Origin: Aquabacterium olei
Lineage (GTDB): Bacteria; Pseudomonadota; Gammaproteobacteria; Burkholderiales; Burkholderiaceae_C
Assembly (NCBI RefSeq): GCF_003100395.1
Contig: NZ_CP029210.1
Coordinates: forward strand, 1,116,001 to 1,180,000
Length of the DNA stretch: 64,000 nucleotides
Direction: 5' to 3'
Both the position numbers and the translations under genes were made by a program. Within the stretch, counting starts at the first letter, position 1. Each line of letters opens with the position of its first letter. The notes beneath the pieces were generated by a model. The model did no database searches. It saw only the letters and a list, made by a program, of their open reading frames with translations, and had not been told where the DNA came from. Positions 51,417 to 61,742 of this stretch are shown piece by piece.

Positions 51417-51655
51417 GGAGCGTGCCTGGCGCGGTCCGGGAGGGCCGTCCGGCGGAAGGGAGCCTGGAGAGATGGCCATAGCCTAAGGTAACAATCAGTA
51501 ACATCACGTTGGCATGCCGGTCGTTCCGTGCAGATTTCTCGCGGACGCGGCCCGATGGGCACGGCGGGCATCCAGGACGCGGATTGGCCCAGCGCAAGAA
51601 AGGGTGTCTGCCTCGGTGCGACCATGCAGGCGACGCTTCGCCATCAGGAGGGACC

Positions 51656-52504
51656 ATGCCCGCCGTGCTCCACGACGCTGCGCTGCAGGCGCTGCTGCTT
51701 GAAGACGCCCCCTATGGGGACCTCACCACCGACAGCCTTGGTCTGCAGGGGCTGACGGGCCGGGTGGTGTTCGCGGCGCGCCAGCCGATGACGGTGTGTG
51801 GCAGCGAGGAGGCCGTCCGGCTGTTCCAGTTGTGCGGGGCCGAAGCGCATGTGCTGACCCCGACGGGGCGCCACGTCTTGGCGGGCACCGAGTTGCTCGC
51901 GGCCCACGGGCCGGCGCCCGCCGTGCTGCTCGCGTGGAAGGTGGCGCAGGCACTGGTGGCCTGCAGCAGCGGTGTGGCCAGTGAAGTGGGCCGCATCGTG
52001 ACCGTGTTGCGGGCGGCGGGTTGCGGTCAGGCGCTGGCCTGCGCGGGCCCCGCCTTTCCGGGGACACGGGCGTGGATGGCCAAGGCGGTGCAGGCCGGCG
52101 GCGGCATCATGCACCGGCTGGGGCTGTCGGAGTCGCTGTTGCTGTGTCCCGAGCACCGGCTGTTCACCGACGAGCACAGCCTGGACGACACCGTGGGCCG
52201 CCTGCGCAAGCTGCAGCCGCAAAAGCGGCTCGTGGCCGAGTGCGGTGCGATGGAGGAGGCGCTGGCGCTGGCCGCCTCGGGCGCCGATGTGTTGCAGCTC
52301 GAGCGCTTCACCCCCGAGGCCGTGCGCGCCTGCAGGCTCGCCTTGCACACCAGCCGCCTGCACCCCATGCTGGTCGTGTCCGGGGGCGTGGACGGCGACA
52401 GCGCCGTGGCCTATGCGGAGGCCGGCGCCGATGTGCTGGTGTCATCGGCGCCATGCCACGCACCTCCTTGTGATGTGGAAGTGCGCTTCTCGCGTGACGT
52501 GTGA
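51656..52504 (+). CDS. modD: ModD, quinolinate phosphoribosyltransferase-like
   Basis: ModD belongs to the NadC-like phosphoribosyltransferase fold and recurs with molybdate transport genes; its reaction is not established. The 282-residue protein opens LLEDAPYGDLTTDSLGL, followed by VFAARQPMTVCGSEEA, WKVAQALVACSSGVASEVGRIV, FPGTRAWMAKAVQAGGGIMHRLGLSES and GADVLQLERFTPEAV, all ModD/NadC blocks. AGGAGG before ATG 51656 supports this start. It is separated from modBC by three genes. Confidence 0.87.
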   Translation: MPAVLHDAALQALLLEDAPYGDLTTDSLGLQGLTGRVVFAARQPMTVCGSEEAVRLFQLCGAEAHVLTPTGRHVLAGTELLAAHGPAPAVLLAWKVAQALVACSSGVASEVGRIVTVLRAAGCGQALACAGPAFPGTRAWMAKAVQAGGGIMHRLGLSESLLLCPEHRLFTDEHSLDDTVGRLRKLQPQKRLVAECGAMEEALALAASGADVLQLERFTPEAVRACRLALHTSRLHPMLVVSGGVDGDSAVAYAEAGADVLVSSAPCHAPPCDVEVRFSRDV

Positions 52505-52535
52505 GTCCGGTGCAGTGTGCGCCGGCCTGCTGAGG

Positions 52536-53216
52536 TCAGGCGGCCTGACGACGCGCGCGGCGCATCACGCTGGCCACACCCATCACGCCCAGCCCGGCGA
52601 GGGCCAGCAGGTGTTCCGACGGCTCGGGCACCGGGGCGGCCTGCAGCACGAAGGACAGGTTGTCGGCATAGCCGTCGTTGTCGCCGCCGGACAGGCGTTC
52701 CATCGACAGCGAGAACATCACCGACATCGTGCCGACGGGCAGCAGCCCATTGTCTTCGCGGTAGAACAGGCCCGATTGGTTGTTCCGGTCGGCCGGCATC
52801 ATGGGGCCGAGTGCGGCGTGGCCGATCTCGGTCGAGGTGCTGTCCAGGAAGGAGACGTACAGCAGCGCGTTGTCGTTCTGCGCCAGCCAGCCGCCCAGCC
52901 AGCCGCTCAGCGAGTAGTGCAGGGGCTGGCCCGACAGCGAGCCCAGTTCGACCAGCTGATAGCCCGCGCTCTGTGCGCCGACGCCGGCGAACATCCTGCT
53001 GCCGCGGTCTGCGGGCCCCGGCTGCGTCGGCAGGACCCAGTTGCTGCCATAGGACACCGACTGGAACAGGTCGTGGCCGTCGAACAGCTCCCAGCCGGCC
53101 GTACCGGACTCGGCATCGCCGTTGACGATGAGGTTGCTGCCCAGCGTGGCCGCGGCCTGTGCGCTGAAGGTGGTGGCCAACAGGCTGGCCAGGAAGAGGT
53201 GCTTGAAGTGCTTCAT
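52536..53216 (-). CDS. PEP-CTERM sorting-signal protein next to phospholipase C
   Basis: This 226-residue secreted protein has a signal peptide (MKHFKHLFLASLLATTFSAQA), a mature domain opening LIVNGDAESGTAGWELFDG, a beta-sandwich pattern typical of PEP-CTERM surface proteins, and the C-terminal signal VPEPSEHLLALAGLGVMG followed by MRRARRQ. An exosortase (not in the window) would cleave at this signal. It lies 23 bases downstream of the phospholipase C gene on the same strand, so co-transcription is likely. Confidence 0.85.
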   Translation of the reverse strand: MKHFKHLFLASLLATTFSAQAAATLGSNLIVNGDAESGTAGWELFDGHDLFQSVSYGSNWVLPTQPGPADRGSRMFAGVGAQSAGYQLVELGSLSGQPLHYSLSGWLGGWLAQNDNALLYVSFLDSTSTEIGHAALGPMMPADRNNQSGLFYREDNGLLPVGTMSVMFSLSMERLSGGDNDGYADNLSFVLQAAPVPEPSEHLLALAGLGVMGVASVMRRARRQAA

Positions 53217-53239
53217 GGTGGTTCGTGATGGGGTGAACG

Positions 53240-55426
53240 TCAGACCGTGTACTGATCGAGGATGGCGATGCCGCCCATGGCCGGGTCGCTGATCGAGGGT
53301 GCGCCCGTTTCCAGGTGGCCGGCAAAGCGGCGGCTCCAGCCCGCCAGCTGCGGCACGCGCACGCTGAGGTCGTACCAGCAGTGGTCGGGCAGCGGGCGGC
53401 GCAGGGTGTGGGTGCCACGTGCGGGCACGGTCAGCTCCTGGGCGGGACCGTCTTCGTAGCGCAGCGTGCGCAGGCTGAACGTGGCCGGCACCGTGCCGTC
53501 GTTGCGCAGGGTCACGACCAGTTCGGCGTTGGTGCGGTCGCTGGACACCGTCACCGAAGGCACCGGCACGGCCGCGCTGGTGCCCGGCACCACACCGGTG
53601 ACGTGGCGGTGCCAGCCGTTCGGACCGAGGATCCACAGGTCGTACGGGTTGCCCGGGGTCACCACCCAACGGTCTTCCAGATGACGGCCCGGCTCGACCG
53701 TGTAGCGGCGGGGCACTTCGGTCAGCGCGCGGCGGTTGTAGACGTGGAAGACGGCACCGGCTTCGCCATGGTTCTCGAAGCGCAGCGTCACCCCCTGGTT
53801 GTTGACCGTGGCATGGGCCTGCAGGTCGTAGGGCAGCGCGCGGGCCGGGCGCACGCCGCGGTCCTGCTCGGGCGCGATCAGCGTGGTCGGCGTGGCCGGT
53901 GTCTTGGTGCTCGGCAGGGCAAGGGCGCGCAGTCGGCGGGCCTCGGTGGCAGGCAGGGCTTCGATGAAGGCGCTGTCTTCCGGGTTGGCGAAGTCAAAGC
54001 AGCTGGTCAGATCGCCGCTCACCGTGCGTCGCCATGCCGAGATCATCGGCTCGGCCACGCCGAACCGGGCTTCGATGAAGCGGATCACCGAGCTGTGATC
54101 GGCCACCTGCGAGTTCACCCAGCCGCCCTTGCTCCACGGTGAGACGACGTACATCGGCACGCGCGGGCCGAAGCCGTAAGGCCGATGGTGGTATTGCGGA
54201 TCGGAGCCGTTGAGGTGATGGTGGTACTCGCCGGTGGTGTCCACGGTGGATGCGCCCGCCAGGCGCGCCTGGGCCGGCTCGGGGTGGTAGCTGAGGAAAG
54301 AAGGCGGTGCCGGCGGCGGCATGTGATCGAAGAAGCCGTCGTTCTCGTCGAAGTTGACGATCAGCACTGTCTTGCTCCAGACCTCCGGATTGGCCGTCAG
54401 GGCGTCCAGCACCCGCGCGGTGTAGTCTGCGCCCTGTGCCGGGCTGGAGGGGCCCGGGTGCTCCGAGCCTTCGGCGGTGGCCACGATCCAGCTCACCTGC
54501 GGCAGGCGATTGGCCAGCACGTCGGCCTTCAGCATGTCGAGGTCACGCGTGCTGACACCGCGCTCACGCAGGGCCTGTGAGTAACCGGGCCGCATGTACC
54601 AGGCGTCGCGGAAGGCGCGGAAGCCCGCCAGCGAGTTGTCGGTGAAGTTGTCCGCCATGTTCTGGTAGACCTGCCAGCTCACCCCAGCGTCCTGAAGACG
54701 CTCGACATAGGTCATCCAGGTGTAATCGGTCGAGCGGTCAGGGTTGAACCAGTCGTGGCTGTTGTCGGTCGACGGGCCGCCATCGCGGGCCAGCGGGTCG
54801 TTGTGCGCGGTCCAGAGGAAGAGGCGGTTGGTGTTGGTGCCGGTCTGCGTCGCGCAGTGATAGTGGTCGCACAGCGTGAAGGCGCGCGCCAGGGCGAACT
54901 GGAAGGGCAGGTCGCTTTCCTTGAAGTAGCCCAGCGAGTGGTTCTGCTTGGCCTTGGGCCAGTTGTTCATGCGGCCGTGGTCCCAGGCGGCCTGCGCGTC
55001 CGTCCACGAGTGCGGCGTGCCGGACACGCGCATCACCGAGAAGTCCTGCTCGGTGTTGAGGTGGAAGGGGGCGATCGCGGCGCGGTTGCTGCCCCAGTTC
55101 GGGCGGCCGGGCACGGGGGCGCCGCCGCCAATGGGTTGCACGAAGACCGATTTGCGCGCAAAGGTGCCCACGCGGTCGACGACCGGCACCGGGAACGGGT
55201 CACCGAAGCCGCGCACGCCGGCCAGTGTGCCGAAGTAGTGGTCGAACGAGCGGTTTTCCTGCGTGAGGATCACGATGTGCTCGACATCGTGGATCGTGCC
55301 CGTGCGCTGGTTGGCCGGGATGGCCAGGGCGCGCTGGATGGCAGGCGGAAAGCTGGCAAGGGCGGCACTGGCGCCGACGGCCGAGCCAATGTTGCGCAGA
55401 AAACTGCGGCGGTCTTGCTGATTCAT
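53240..55426 (-). CDS. Phosphocholine-specific phospholipase C, Tat-exported
   Basis: This 728-residue enzyme of the PlcH/PlcN type cleaves phosphatidylcholine or sphingomyelin head groups. It opens with a Tat signal (DRRSFLRNIGSAVG). The acid-phosphatase-like catalytic part contains VEHIVILTQENRSFDHYFG, FTLCDHYHCATQTGTNTNRLFLW and IVNFDENDGFFDH. The C-terminal third holds two PLC-associated beta-domains (ATVNNQGVTLRFENHGEAG and VTVSSDRTNAELVVTLRNDG). Length fits the family. Folded export by Tat, then outer-membrane passage, is the usual route. A PlcR-like gene is 16 kb away. Confidence 0.92.
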   Translation of the reverse strand: MNQQDRRSFLRNIGSAVGASAALASFPPAIQRALAIPANQRTGTIHDVEHIVILTQENRSFDHYFGTLAGVRGFGDPFPVPVVDRVGTFARKSVFVQPIGGGAPVPGRPNWGSNRAAIAPFHLNTEQDFSVMRVSGTPHSWTDAQAAWDHGRMNNWPKAKQNHSLGYFKESDLPFQFALARAFTLCDHYHCATQTGTNTNRLFLWTAHNDPLARDGGPSTDNSHDWFNPDRSTDYTWMTYVERLQDAGVSWQVYQNMADNFTDNSLAGFRAFRDAWYMRPGYSQALRERGVSTRDLDMLKADVLANRLPQVSWIVATAEGSEHPGPSSPAQGADYTARVLDALTANPEVWSKTVLIVNFDENDGFFDHMPPPAPPSFLSYHPEPAQARLAGASTVDTTGEYHHHLNGSDPQYHHRPYGFGPRVPMYVVSPWSKGGWVNSQVADHSSVIRFIEARFGVAEPMISAWRRTVSGDLTSCFDFANPEDSAFIEALPATEARRLRALALPSTKTPATPTTLIAPEQDRGVRPARALPYDLQAHATVNNQGVTLRFENHGEAGAVFHVYNRRALTEVPRRYTVEPGRHLEDRWVVTPGNPYDLWILGPNGWHRHVTGVVPGTSAAVPVPSVTVSSDRTNAELVVTLRNDGTVPATFSLRTLRYEDGPAQELTVPARGTHTLRRPLPDHCWYDLSVRVPQLAGWSRRFAGHLETGAPSISDPAMGGIAILDQYTV

Positions 55427-55568
55427 GAAAGTCGGTCCCTGGAGGGGCTGGAGGAAGGGAACCCGCCTTCGAGGCGGGGCTTCCTGCCACTCTAGAAACC
55501 GACCTTGAAACGCCGATGGATGGCGTCTGGGCCGATCGACCTGGGGGAAGATCGGTCAGTGAGGCACG

Positions 55569-56123
55569 TCAGGCAGCGGCCGCCAGACGACGGCGCTGGC
55601 GCCAGCACACCGCGCCCAGGCCCGCGACGGCGAGGGCGACGCTGCCCGGCTCCGGCACCGGGGTGGTCAACGTGATGTTGCCCGCCCAGTGAACGTAGTT
55701 CTCGACCGGGATGTTCAGTTCCTCATACAGGCCCGTGAGCGTCAGACCCGTGAGGGTGCCGGTCAACCGGGCGGCCGTCCCATCGAACAGCGCAGGGTAG
55801 GCGATGTCGATCTGAACGGCGCTCCCCGGGGCGTCCGGCCCGATCGCCGTGATGACGCCCGTGTAATCCTCGCCGATGGCGTCCGGCACATCCACGTTCA
55901 CCGTGCCGTAGGCACCCCCGACCAGTCCGGTCACCACCAGGGTGACGGCCGCACTGAACGGATCACCTTCCACCTTGGTCTCACCGTCGTACCAGTCGGT
56001 GATGTTCCAGGTTCCGGTCCAGGTGCCTTGAAGGTCGGCGGCCGTGACGGCATGGGCGTTGAAAGCGGCGGCCACGCCCAGCGCGGCTAGGCTGGTGCGA
56101 GCCAGCTTGGAGACAAGCGTCAT
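55569..56123 (-). CDS. PEP-CTERM sorting-signal protein
   Basis: This 184-residue secreted protein has a signal peptide (MTLVSKLARTSLAALGVAAAFNAHA), a mature domain rich in Gly, Thr and Val (LQGTWTGTWNITDWYDGETKVEG), and the C-terminal sorting signal VPEPGSVALAVAGLGAVCWRQRRR. The function of the mature part is unknown. It lies 142 bases upstream of the phospholipase C gene, on the same strand. Together with the gene at 52536 it implies an exosortase (EpsH/XrtA-type) elsewhere in the genome. Confidence 0.83.
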   Translation of the reverse strand: MTLVSKLARTSLAALGVAAAFNAHAVTAADLQGTWTGTWNITDWYDGETKVEGDPFSAAVTLVVTGLVGGAYGTVNVDVPDAIGEDYTGVITAIGPDAPGSAVQIDIAYPALFDGTAARLTGTLTGLTLTGLYEELNIPVENYVHWAGNITLTTPVPEPGSVALAVAGLGAVCWRQRRRLAAAA

Positions 56124-56177
56124 GTGAATCCCCTGTGATGTTGATGCGCCCCCCGAATCAGGGGCGACTTCACCGTA

Positions 56178-57416
56178 TCAGGGTGAGGTGAGCTTGCCAA
56201 CCCCCAGATTGAGCCAGCGACGGGCCAGCGCCACCCAGAACGTCGCGCCCACCGGGATCAGGGCGTCGTTGAAGTCGTAGCTCGGGTTGTGCAGCATGCA
56301 GGGCCCCAGCCCGTGCCCGCCTTCGCGGTGTGCCCCGTCGCCATTGCCGATGACGAAGTACGCCCCGGGCTTGTGCTGCAGGAAGAAGCTGAAGTCCTCG
56401 GCACCCATCGTCGGCTCGAAGGCCTGCACGCGTTCCGGCCCGACCACCTCGGTCATCACCTGCCGCGCAAATGCGGTCTCATGGGGATGGTTGATGGTGG
56501 GCGGGTAGTTGCGGTGGAAGTCAAAGTCCGCCTGGGTGCCGAAGGCAGCGCACAGCTGCGTCGTGATCTCGCGCATGCGCTGCTCGATCAGATCGAGTGC
56601 CTCGTGCGTGAAGGTGCGCACCGTGCCCCGCATCGTCACCGCCTCGGGGATCACGTTGGTCGCCTCGCCCGCTTCGATCATCGTCACCGAGATCACGCCC
56701 GTCTCCACGGGCTTCAGGTTGCGCGTGAGGATGGTCTGGAAGGCCTGCACCAGCTGGCACGCCACCGGTACCGGGTCGATTCCCAGGTGCGGCATGGCGC
56801 CATGGCAGCCCTTGCCCTCGATGCGGATCGTGAAGTCGTTGCTCGAGGCGAAGCAGGGCCCGTCCTTGATGGCGAAGGTGCCAGCCGGCAGACCCGGCCA
56901 GTTGTGCATGCCGAAGATGGCGTCCATCGGGAAGCGCTCGAACAGCCCATCGCGGATCATCTCGCGCGCGCCACCGCCGCCTTCTTCGGCCGGCTGGAAC
57001 ACCAGGTACACCGTGCCATCGAAGTCGCGGTTCGACGCCAGATGGCGGGCGGCCGCCAGCAGCATGGCCGTGTGCCCGTCGTGGCCGCAGGCGTGCATGC
57101 GGCCCGGGTGGCGGCTCGCGTGCGCAAAGGTGTTGTGCTCCGTCATGGGCAGCGCGTCCATGTCGGCGCGCAGGCCGATCGCACGCGGGCCGGGCCGGCC
57201 CTGAATCACACCCACCACACCAGTCTTGCCCAGGCCGCGGTGCACCTCGACACCCCAGCCCGTCAGCGTGTCGGCCACCAGGTCGCTGGTCCGCACTTCT
57301 TCAAAGCACAGTTCCGGGTGCGCGTGCAGATCCCGGCGCAAGGCCTGGATGTCGGCCGTGTGGCGGGCCACATCGGGCAGCAGTCGGTCGGCAAGGTCGG
57401 GCAGGGTGGTGGACAT
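56178..57416 (-). CDS. M20-family amidohydrolase (hippuricase-like)
   Basis: This 412-residue metallohydrolase of the M20D/HipO group hydrolyses N-acyl amino acids or similar amides in the cytoplasm. Metal-ligand motifs are HACGHDGHTAML, FQPAEEGGGGAREMI and MGAEDFSFFLQ. The dimerisation insert contains KGCHGAMPHLGIDPV. The N-terminus (LRRDLHAHPELCFEEVRTSDLV) is the family standard. It is close to amidases acting on hippurate, indole-acetyl amino acids or N-acetyl-diaminopimelate; substrate is not assignable. Confidence 0.88.
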   Translation of the reverse strand: MSTTLPDLADRLLPDVARHTADIQALRRDLHAHPELCFEEVRTSDLVADTLTGWGVEVHRGLGKTGVVGVIQGRPGPRAIGLRADMDALPMTEHNTFAHASRHPGRMHACGHDGHTAMLLAAARHLASNRDFDGTVYLVFQPAEEGGGGAREMIRDGLFERFPMDAIFGMHNWPGLPAGTFAIKDGPCFASSNDFTIRIEGKGCHGAMPHLGIDPVPVACQLVQAFQTILTRNLKPVETGVISVTMIEAGEATNVIPEAVTMRGTVRTFTHEALDLIEQRMREITTQLCAAFGTQADFDFHRNYPPTINHPHETAFARQVMTEVVGPERVQAFEPTMGAEDFSFFLQHKPGAYFVIGNGDGAHREGGHGLGPCMLHNPSYDFNDALIPVGATFWVALARRWLNLGVGKLTSP

Positions 57417-57579
57417 GGTCTGGACGGCAGGCGACGCGATGCGGGAATCTTACCTGCCGGGCCCGCGCTGCTGCGCTCACCTCGTCGGCAGGAGGGCCCG
57501 TGGCGGGTCCGGATCTCCGTATAGTGTGTCCGCCGGGGCGATGTCTGCCCCGGTCATCCCACCGAAGGAGACCCTCACG

Positions 57580-57888
57580 ATGAGCGAAGTGCGTTACGAA
57601 CGCGACCACACCCTGGGCCTGGAAAAGGCGCGCGAACTGGCCAAGGAATGGGCCAACGGTGCGGCACGGCAGATGGGGCTGGAGTGCCAGCACGCCGAAG
57701 GCGCCGAGCAGGACGTGCTGACTTTTGAGCGCATGGGGGTGACGGGCACGATGACCGTCACCGGCACGCGTTTCGAGCTCGTGGTGAAGCTCGGCCTGAT
57801 GATGGCGGCCTTCAAGCCCATGATCGAGGCCGAGGTCGCGAAGAACCTCGGCCGCATCATCGACAAGGCGTCGGGCGCCCAGGCCTGA
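57580..57888 (+). CDS. Polyhydroxyalkanoic acid system family protein
   Basis: This 102-residue cytoplasmic protein belongs to the small PHA-granule-region family found near polyhydroxyalkanoate genes. SEVRYERDHTLGLEKARELAKEWA at the start and KLGLMMAAFKPMIEAEVAKNL near the end match the pattern; its molecular role is not settled. GAAGGAG at 57564-57570 before ATG 57580 gives a clear start. It is convergent with the acyl-CoA-binding protein gene. Confidence 0.82.
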   Translation: MSEVRYERDHTLGLEKARELAKEWANGAARQMGLECQHAEGAEQDVLTFERMGVTGTMTVTGTRFELVVKLGLMMAAFKPMIEAEVAKNLGRIIDKASGAQA

Positions 57889-57891
57889 CGA

Positions 57892-58158
57892 TCAGCCCTG
57901 GCGGGCCTTGAGCGAGGCGATCAGGTCGATGTAGGCCTGCTGCGCCTCGGCCTGGCCCTTGCCCTTCAGGGCCGCCCATGCGTCGTACTTGGCGCGACCC
58001 ACGAAGTCCATCATGCCGGGGCGGTCGCCCTGCACATCGCCCGTGCTGCCCTGCTTGAACAGCGAGTAGATCTGCAGCAGGGTGTTGTTGTCGGGCTTGC
58101 TGGTCAGTTGCTTGGATTCGACGACGGCCTGTTCGAAACGGGCTTGCAGGTCAGACAT
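57892..58158 (-). CDS. Acyl-CoA-binding protein
   Basis: This 88-residue four-helix protein of the ACBP family binds medium- to long-chain acyl-CoA in the cytoplasm. Diagnostic blocks are LLQIYSLFKQGSTGDVQGDRPG and AKYDAWAALKGKGQAEAQQAYI, including the Tyr and Lys residues that contact the CoA. Full family length, no signal. ACBPs are eukaryotic in origin and patchy in bacteria, but common in Burkholderiales. Confidence 0.93.
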   Translation of the reverse strand: MSDLQARFEQAVVESKQLTSKPDNNTLLQIYSLFKQGSTGDVQGDRPGMMDFVGRAKYDAWAALKGKGQAEAQQAYIDLIASLKARQG

Positions 58159-58313
58159 GGCGGGACTCCTCAGGTCAGCGTGAAATGGAAACCGCGCGAT
58201 GTTAAAGCGCTGTACCCGCAAGTACCACCGGTTTGTCCCGCGCAGCCGGCTTGCTCCCCTCAAAACAGTGGTCCAGCGCAGGACAAGGGGCAGCGCCTAG
58301 AATCGGCCCCCTC

Positions 58314-59246
58314 ATGAGCGCCGTTTCCTTTCAGCACATCAGCAAGTCCTTCGTGTCGGCCGGTCGCACCGTCCACGCGCTGCAGGACGTCAGCTTCGAC
58401 ATCGGCGAAGGCGAGTTCTTCGGCCTGCTCGGCCCCAACGGCGCCGGCAAGACGACGCTGATCAGCATCCTGGCCGGGCTGGCCCGTGCCAGCAAGGGCA
58501 CCGTGCGGGTGCAGGGCCACGATGTCGTGAGCGACTACGCCGCCGCCCGCCGTGTCCTGGGTGTCGTGCCGCAGGAGCTGGTCTTCGACCCCTTTTTCTC
58601 CGTGCGCGAGACGCTGCGCCTGCAAAGCGCCTACTTCGGCCTGCGCCGCAACGACGACTGGATCGACGAACTGCTCGCCCACCTGGGCCTGAGCGACAAG
58701 GCCGATGCCAACATGCGCCAGCTGTCGGGGGGCATGAAGCGCCGGGTGCTGGTGGCGCAGGCGCTGGTGCACCGCCCGCCGGTCATCGTGCTCGACGAGC
58801 CCACGGCCGGTGTCGACGTCGAACTGCGCCAGACGCTGTGGCAGTTCATCGCCCGCCTCAACAAGCAGGGGCACGCCGTGCTGCTCACCACCCACTATCT
58901 GGAAGAAGCCGAGGCCCTGTGCCAGCGCATCGGCATGCTCAAGCAGGGCCAGCTGGTGGCACTTGACCGCACCTCGGCCCTGCTGGCCCGCACTGCCTCC
59001 ACCATGTTGCGCTTCAAGACCGACGGCGCCTTGCCTCCGGCCCTGGCCGACCGCGCCCGCATCACGGGCCGCATCGTGCAGATCCCGGCGCGTGACGCTG
59101 CCGAGGTGGAGTCCGTGCTGGCCACGCTGCGTCAGGCCGGCTGCCCGGTCGAAGACCTCGAAATGGGCCGCGCCGACCTGGAGGACGTGTTCCTCGCCAT
59201 CATGCACGGCCGCGGTGCCGAGGCCTCGCAGGAGGTGCACGCATGA
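58314..59246 (+). CDS. ABC-2 exporter ATP-binding protein (YadG-like)
   Basis: This 310-residue ATPase has Walker A LLGPNGAGKTTLISILAGL, signature LSGGMKRRVLVAQALV, Walker B PVIVLDEPTAGVD and the H-loop LLTTHYLEEAEALC. A C-terminal DUF4162-like tail follows. It is the CcmA/YadG type that pairs with an ABC-2 permease. ATG 58314 is used because the protein then begins MSAVSFQHISKSF, as in relatives. Its stop overlaps the permease ATG by four bases. Substrate unknown. Confidence 0.9.
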   Translation: MSAVSFQHISKSFVSAGRTVHALQDVSFDIGEGEFFGLLGPNGAGKTTLISILAGLARASKGTVRVQGHDVVSDYAAARRVLGVVPQELVFDPFFSVRETLRLQSAYFGLRRNDDWIDELLAHLGLSDKADANMRQLSGGMKRRVLVAQALVHRPPVIVLDEPTAGVDVELRQTLWQFIARLNKQGHAVLLTTHYLEEAEALCQRIGMLKQGQLVALDRTSALLARTASTMLRFKTDGALPPALADRARITGRIVQIPARDAAEVESVLATLRQAGCPVEDLEMGRADLEDVFLAIMHGRGAEASQEVHA

Positions 59247-60016
59247 GCTGGCTCGACTCCATCCAGGGCGCGCGCCCGCTTTTCATCAAGGAAGTGATGC
59301 GCTTCTGGAAGGTGAGCTTCCAGACCGTGGGCGCACCGGTCCTCACGGCCGTGCTTTACCTGCTCATCTTCGGCCACGTGCTGGAGGACCACGTCGAGGT
59401 GTTCGAGGGCGTGAGCTACACCCGCTTCCTCGTCCCCGGGCTGGTGATGATGAGCGTGCTGCAGAACGCGTTCGCCAACAGCTCGTCCTCGCTCATTCAG
59501 AGCAAGATCACCGGCAACCTGGTGTTCGTGCTGCTCACGCCGCTGTCGCACCGGGCGTGGTTCGTGGCCTACGTGGGTGCTTCGCTGGTGCGCGGGCTGG
59601 CCGTCGGCGCCGGCGTGTTTCTGGCCACGGTGTGGTTTGCGCCGCCCGGGCTGGCCGAGCCGGTGTGGACCCTGGTGTTCGCCGTTCTGGGCGGCACGCT
59701 GCTGGGCGCTCTGGGCCTGATCGCTGGTCTCTGGGCCGACAAGTTCGACCAGATGGCCGCCTTCCAGAACTTCATCATCATGCCGATGACCTTCCTGTCC
59801 GGCGTGTTCTATTCGGTGCACTCGCTGCCGCCGTTCTGGCAGGGCATTTCGCACCTCAACCCCTTCTTCTACCTGATCGACGGCTTCCGCCGCGGCTTTT
59901 TCGGCGTCAGCGACGTCAGCCCCTGGCTCAGTCTGGCGGTGGTCGGCAGTGCCGCATGTGGCGTCTCCCTCGTGGCGCTGCGCCTGCTGCGCACCGGCTA
60001 CAAGATCCGCAGCTGA
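59243..60016 (+). CDS. ABC-2 exporter permease (YadH-like)
   Basis: This 257-residue permease has about six helices in the ABC-2 pattern: FLVPGLVMMSVLQNAFANSSSSL and NFIIMPMTFLSGVFYSVHSLPPFWQGISHLNP are the conserved blocks, with the C-terminal FFYLIDGFRRGFFG. Four-base overlap with the ATPase gene shows coupled expression. The pair stands before bolA and murA, a conserved betaproteobacterial order. mla-type genes that often precede this pair are absent here. Confidence 0.9.
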   Translation: MSWLDSIQGARPLFIKEVMRFWKVSFQTVGAPVLTAVLYLLIFGHVLEDHVEVFEGVSYTRFLVPGLVMMSVLQNAFANSSSSLIQSKITGNLVFVLLTPLSHRAWFVAYVGASLVRGLAVGAGVFLATVWFAPPGLAEPVWTLVFAVLGGTLLGALGLIAGLWADKFDQMAAFQNFIIMPMTFLSGVFYSVHSLPPFWQGISHLNPFFYLIDGFRRGFFGVSDVSPWLSLAVVGSAACGVSLVALRLLRTGYKIRS

Positions 60017-60052
60017 GCCATTTCTTCATCCCAGATTCTGAAAGCGTCCGAC

Positions 60053-60301
60053 ATGGCCAATCCCACGCCCACCGAAGTCCGTGACTACATTGCCCAGGGC
60101 CTGCCCTGCGAACACCTTGAGGTGGACGGCGACGGACAGCACTTTTTCGCGACCATCGTCTCGGCCGAGTTCGAAGGCAAGTCCCGCATCGCACGCCACC
60201 AGCGGGTCTACCAGGCCCTGGGCGATAGAATGCGGGCTCAGATTCACGCGCTGTCGATGAAGACGCTGACCCCGGCCGAGTGGGCAACCCCGGCCAAGTG
60301 A
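60053..60301 (+). CDS. BolA/IbaG-family protein
   Basis: This 82-residue BolA-fold protein has GDGQHFFATIVSAEFEGKSRIARHQRVYQALGDRM and ends IHALSMKTLTPAEW, the IbaG-type pattern. These proteins pair with monothiol glutaredoxins and bind Fe-S clusters, and IbaG (YrbA) sits before murA in many proteobacteria. It is 36 bases after the ABC permease and 137 bases before murA. Confidence 0.92.
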   Translation: MANPTPTEVRDYIAQGLPCEHLEVDGDGQHFFATIVSAEFEGKSRIARHQRVYQALGDRMRAQIHALSMKTLTPAEWATPAK

Positions 60302-60438
60302 GCCGCCTTGTGCGGCCCCGGGCAGCGGGCTGACCCCGACGGACGCGGATCCGACCACCGGCCTCGGCCCTTCATCGACCTCCTTTCTGCAAGGCGCGAC
60401 CTCCGCACGGGCGGCGGCTTCGCGCCCTTTGTGTTTTC

Positions 60439-61737
<1,299 letters not shown>

Positions 61738-61742
61738 AACAC

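Noticed and set aside
56148..56167. Short inverted repeat CGCCCC/GGGGCG between the amidohydrolase and a PEP-CTERM gene
   Set aside because: Only six pairs, no T-tract, and easily expected by chance in GC-rich DNA.
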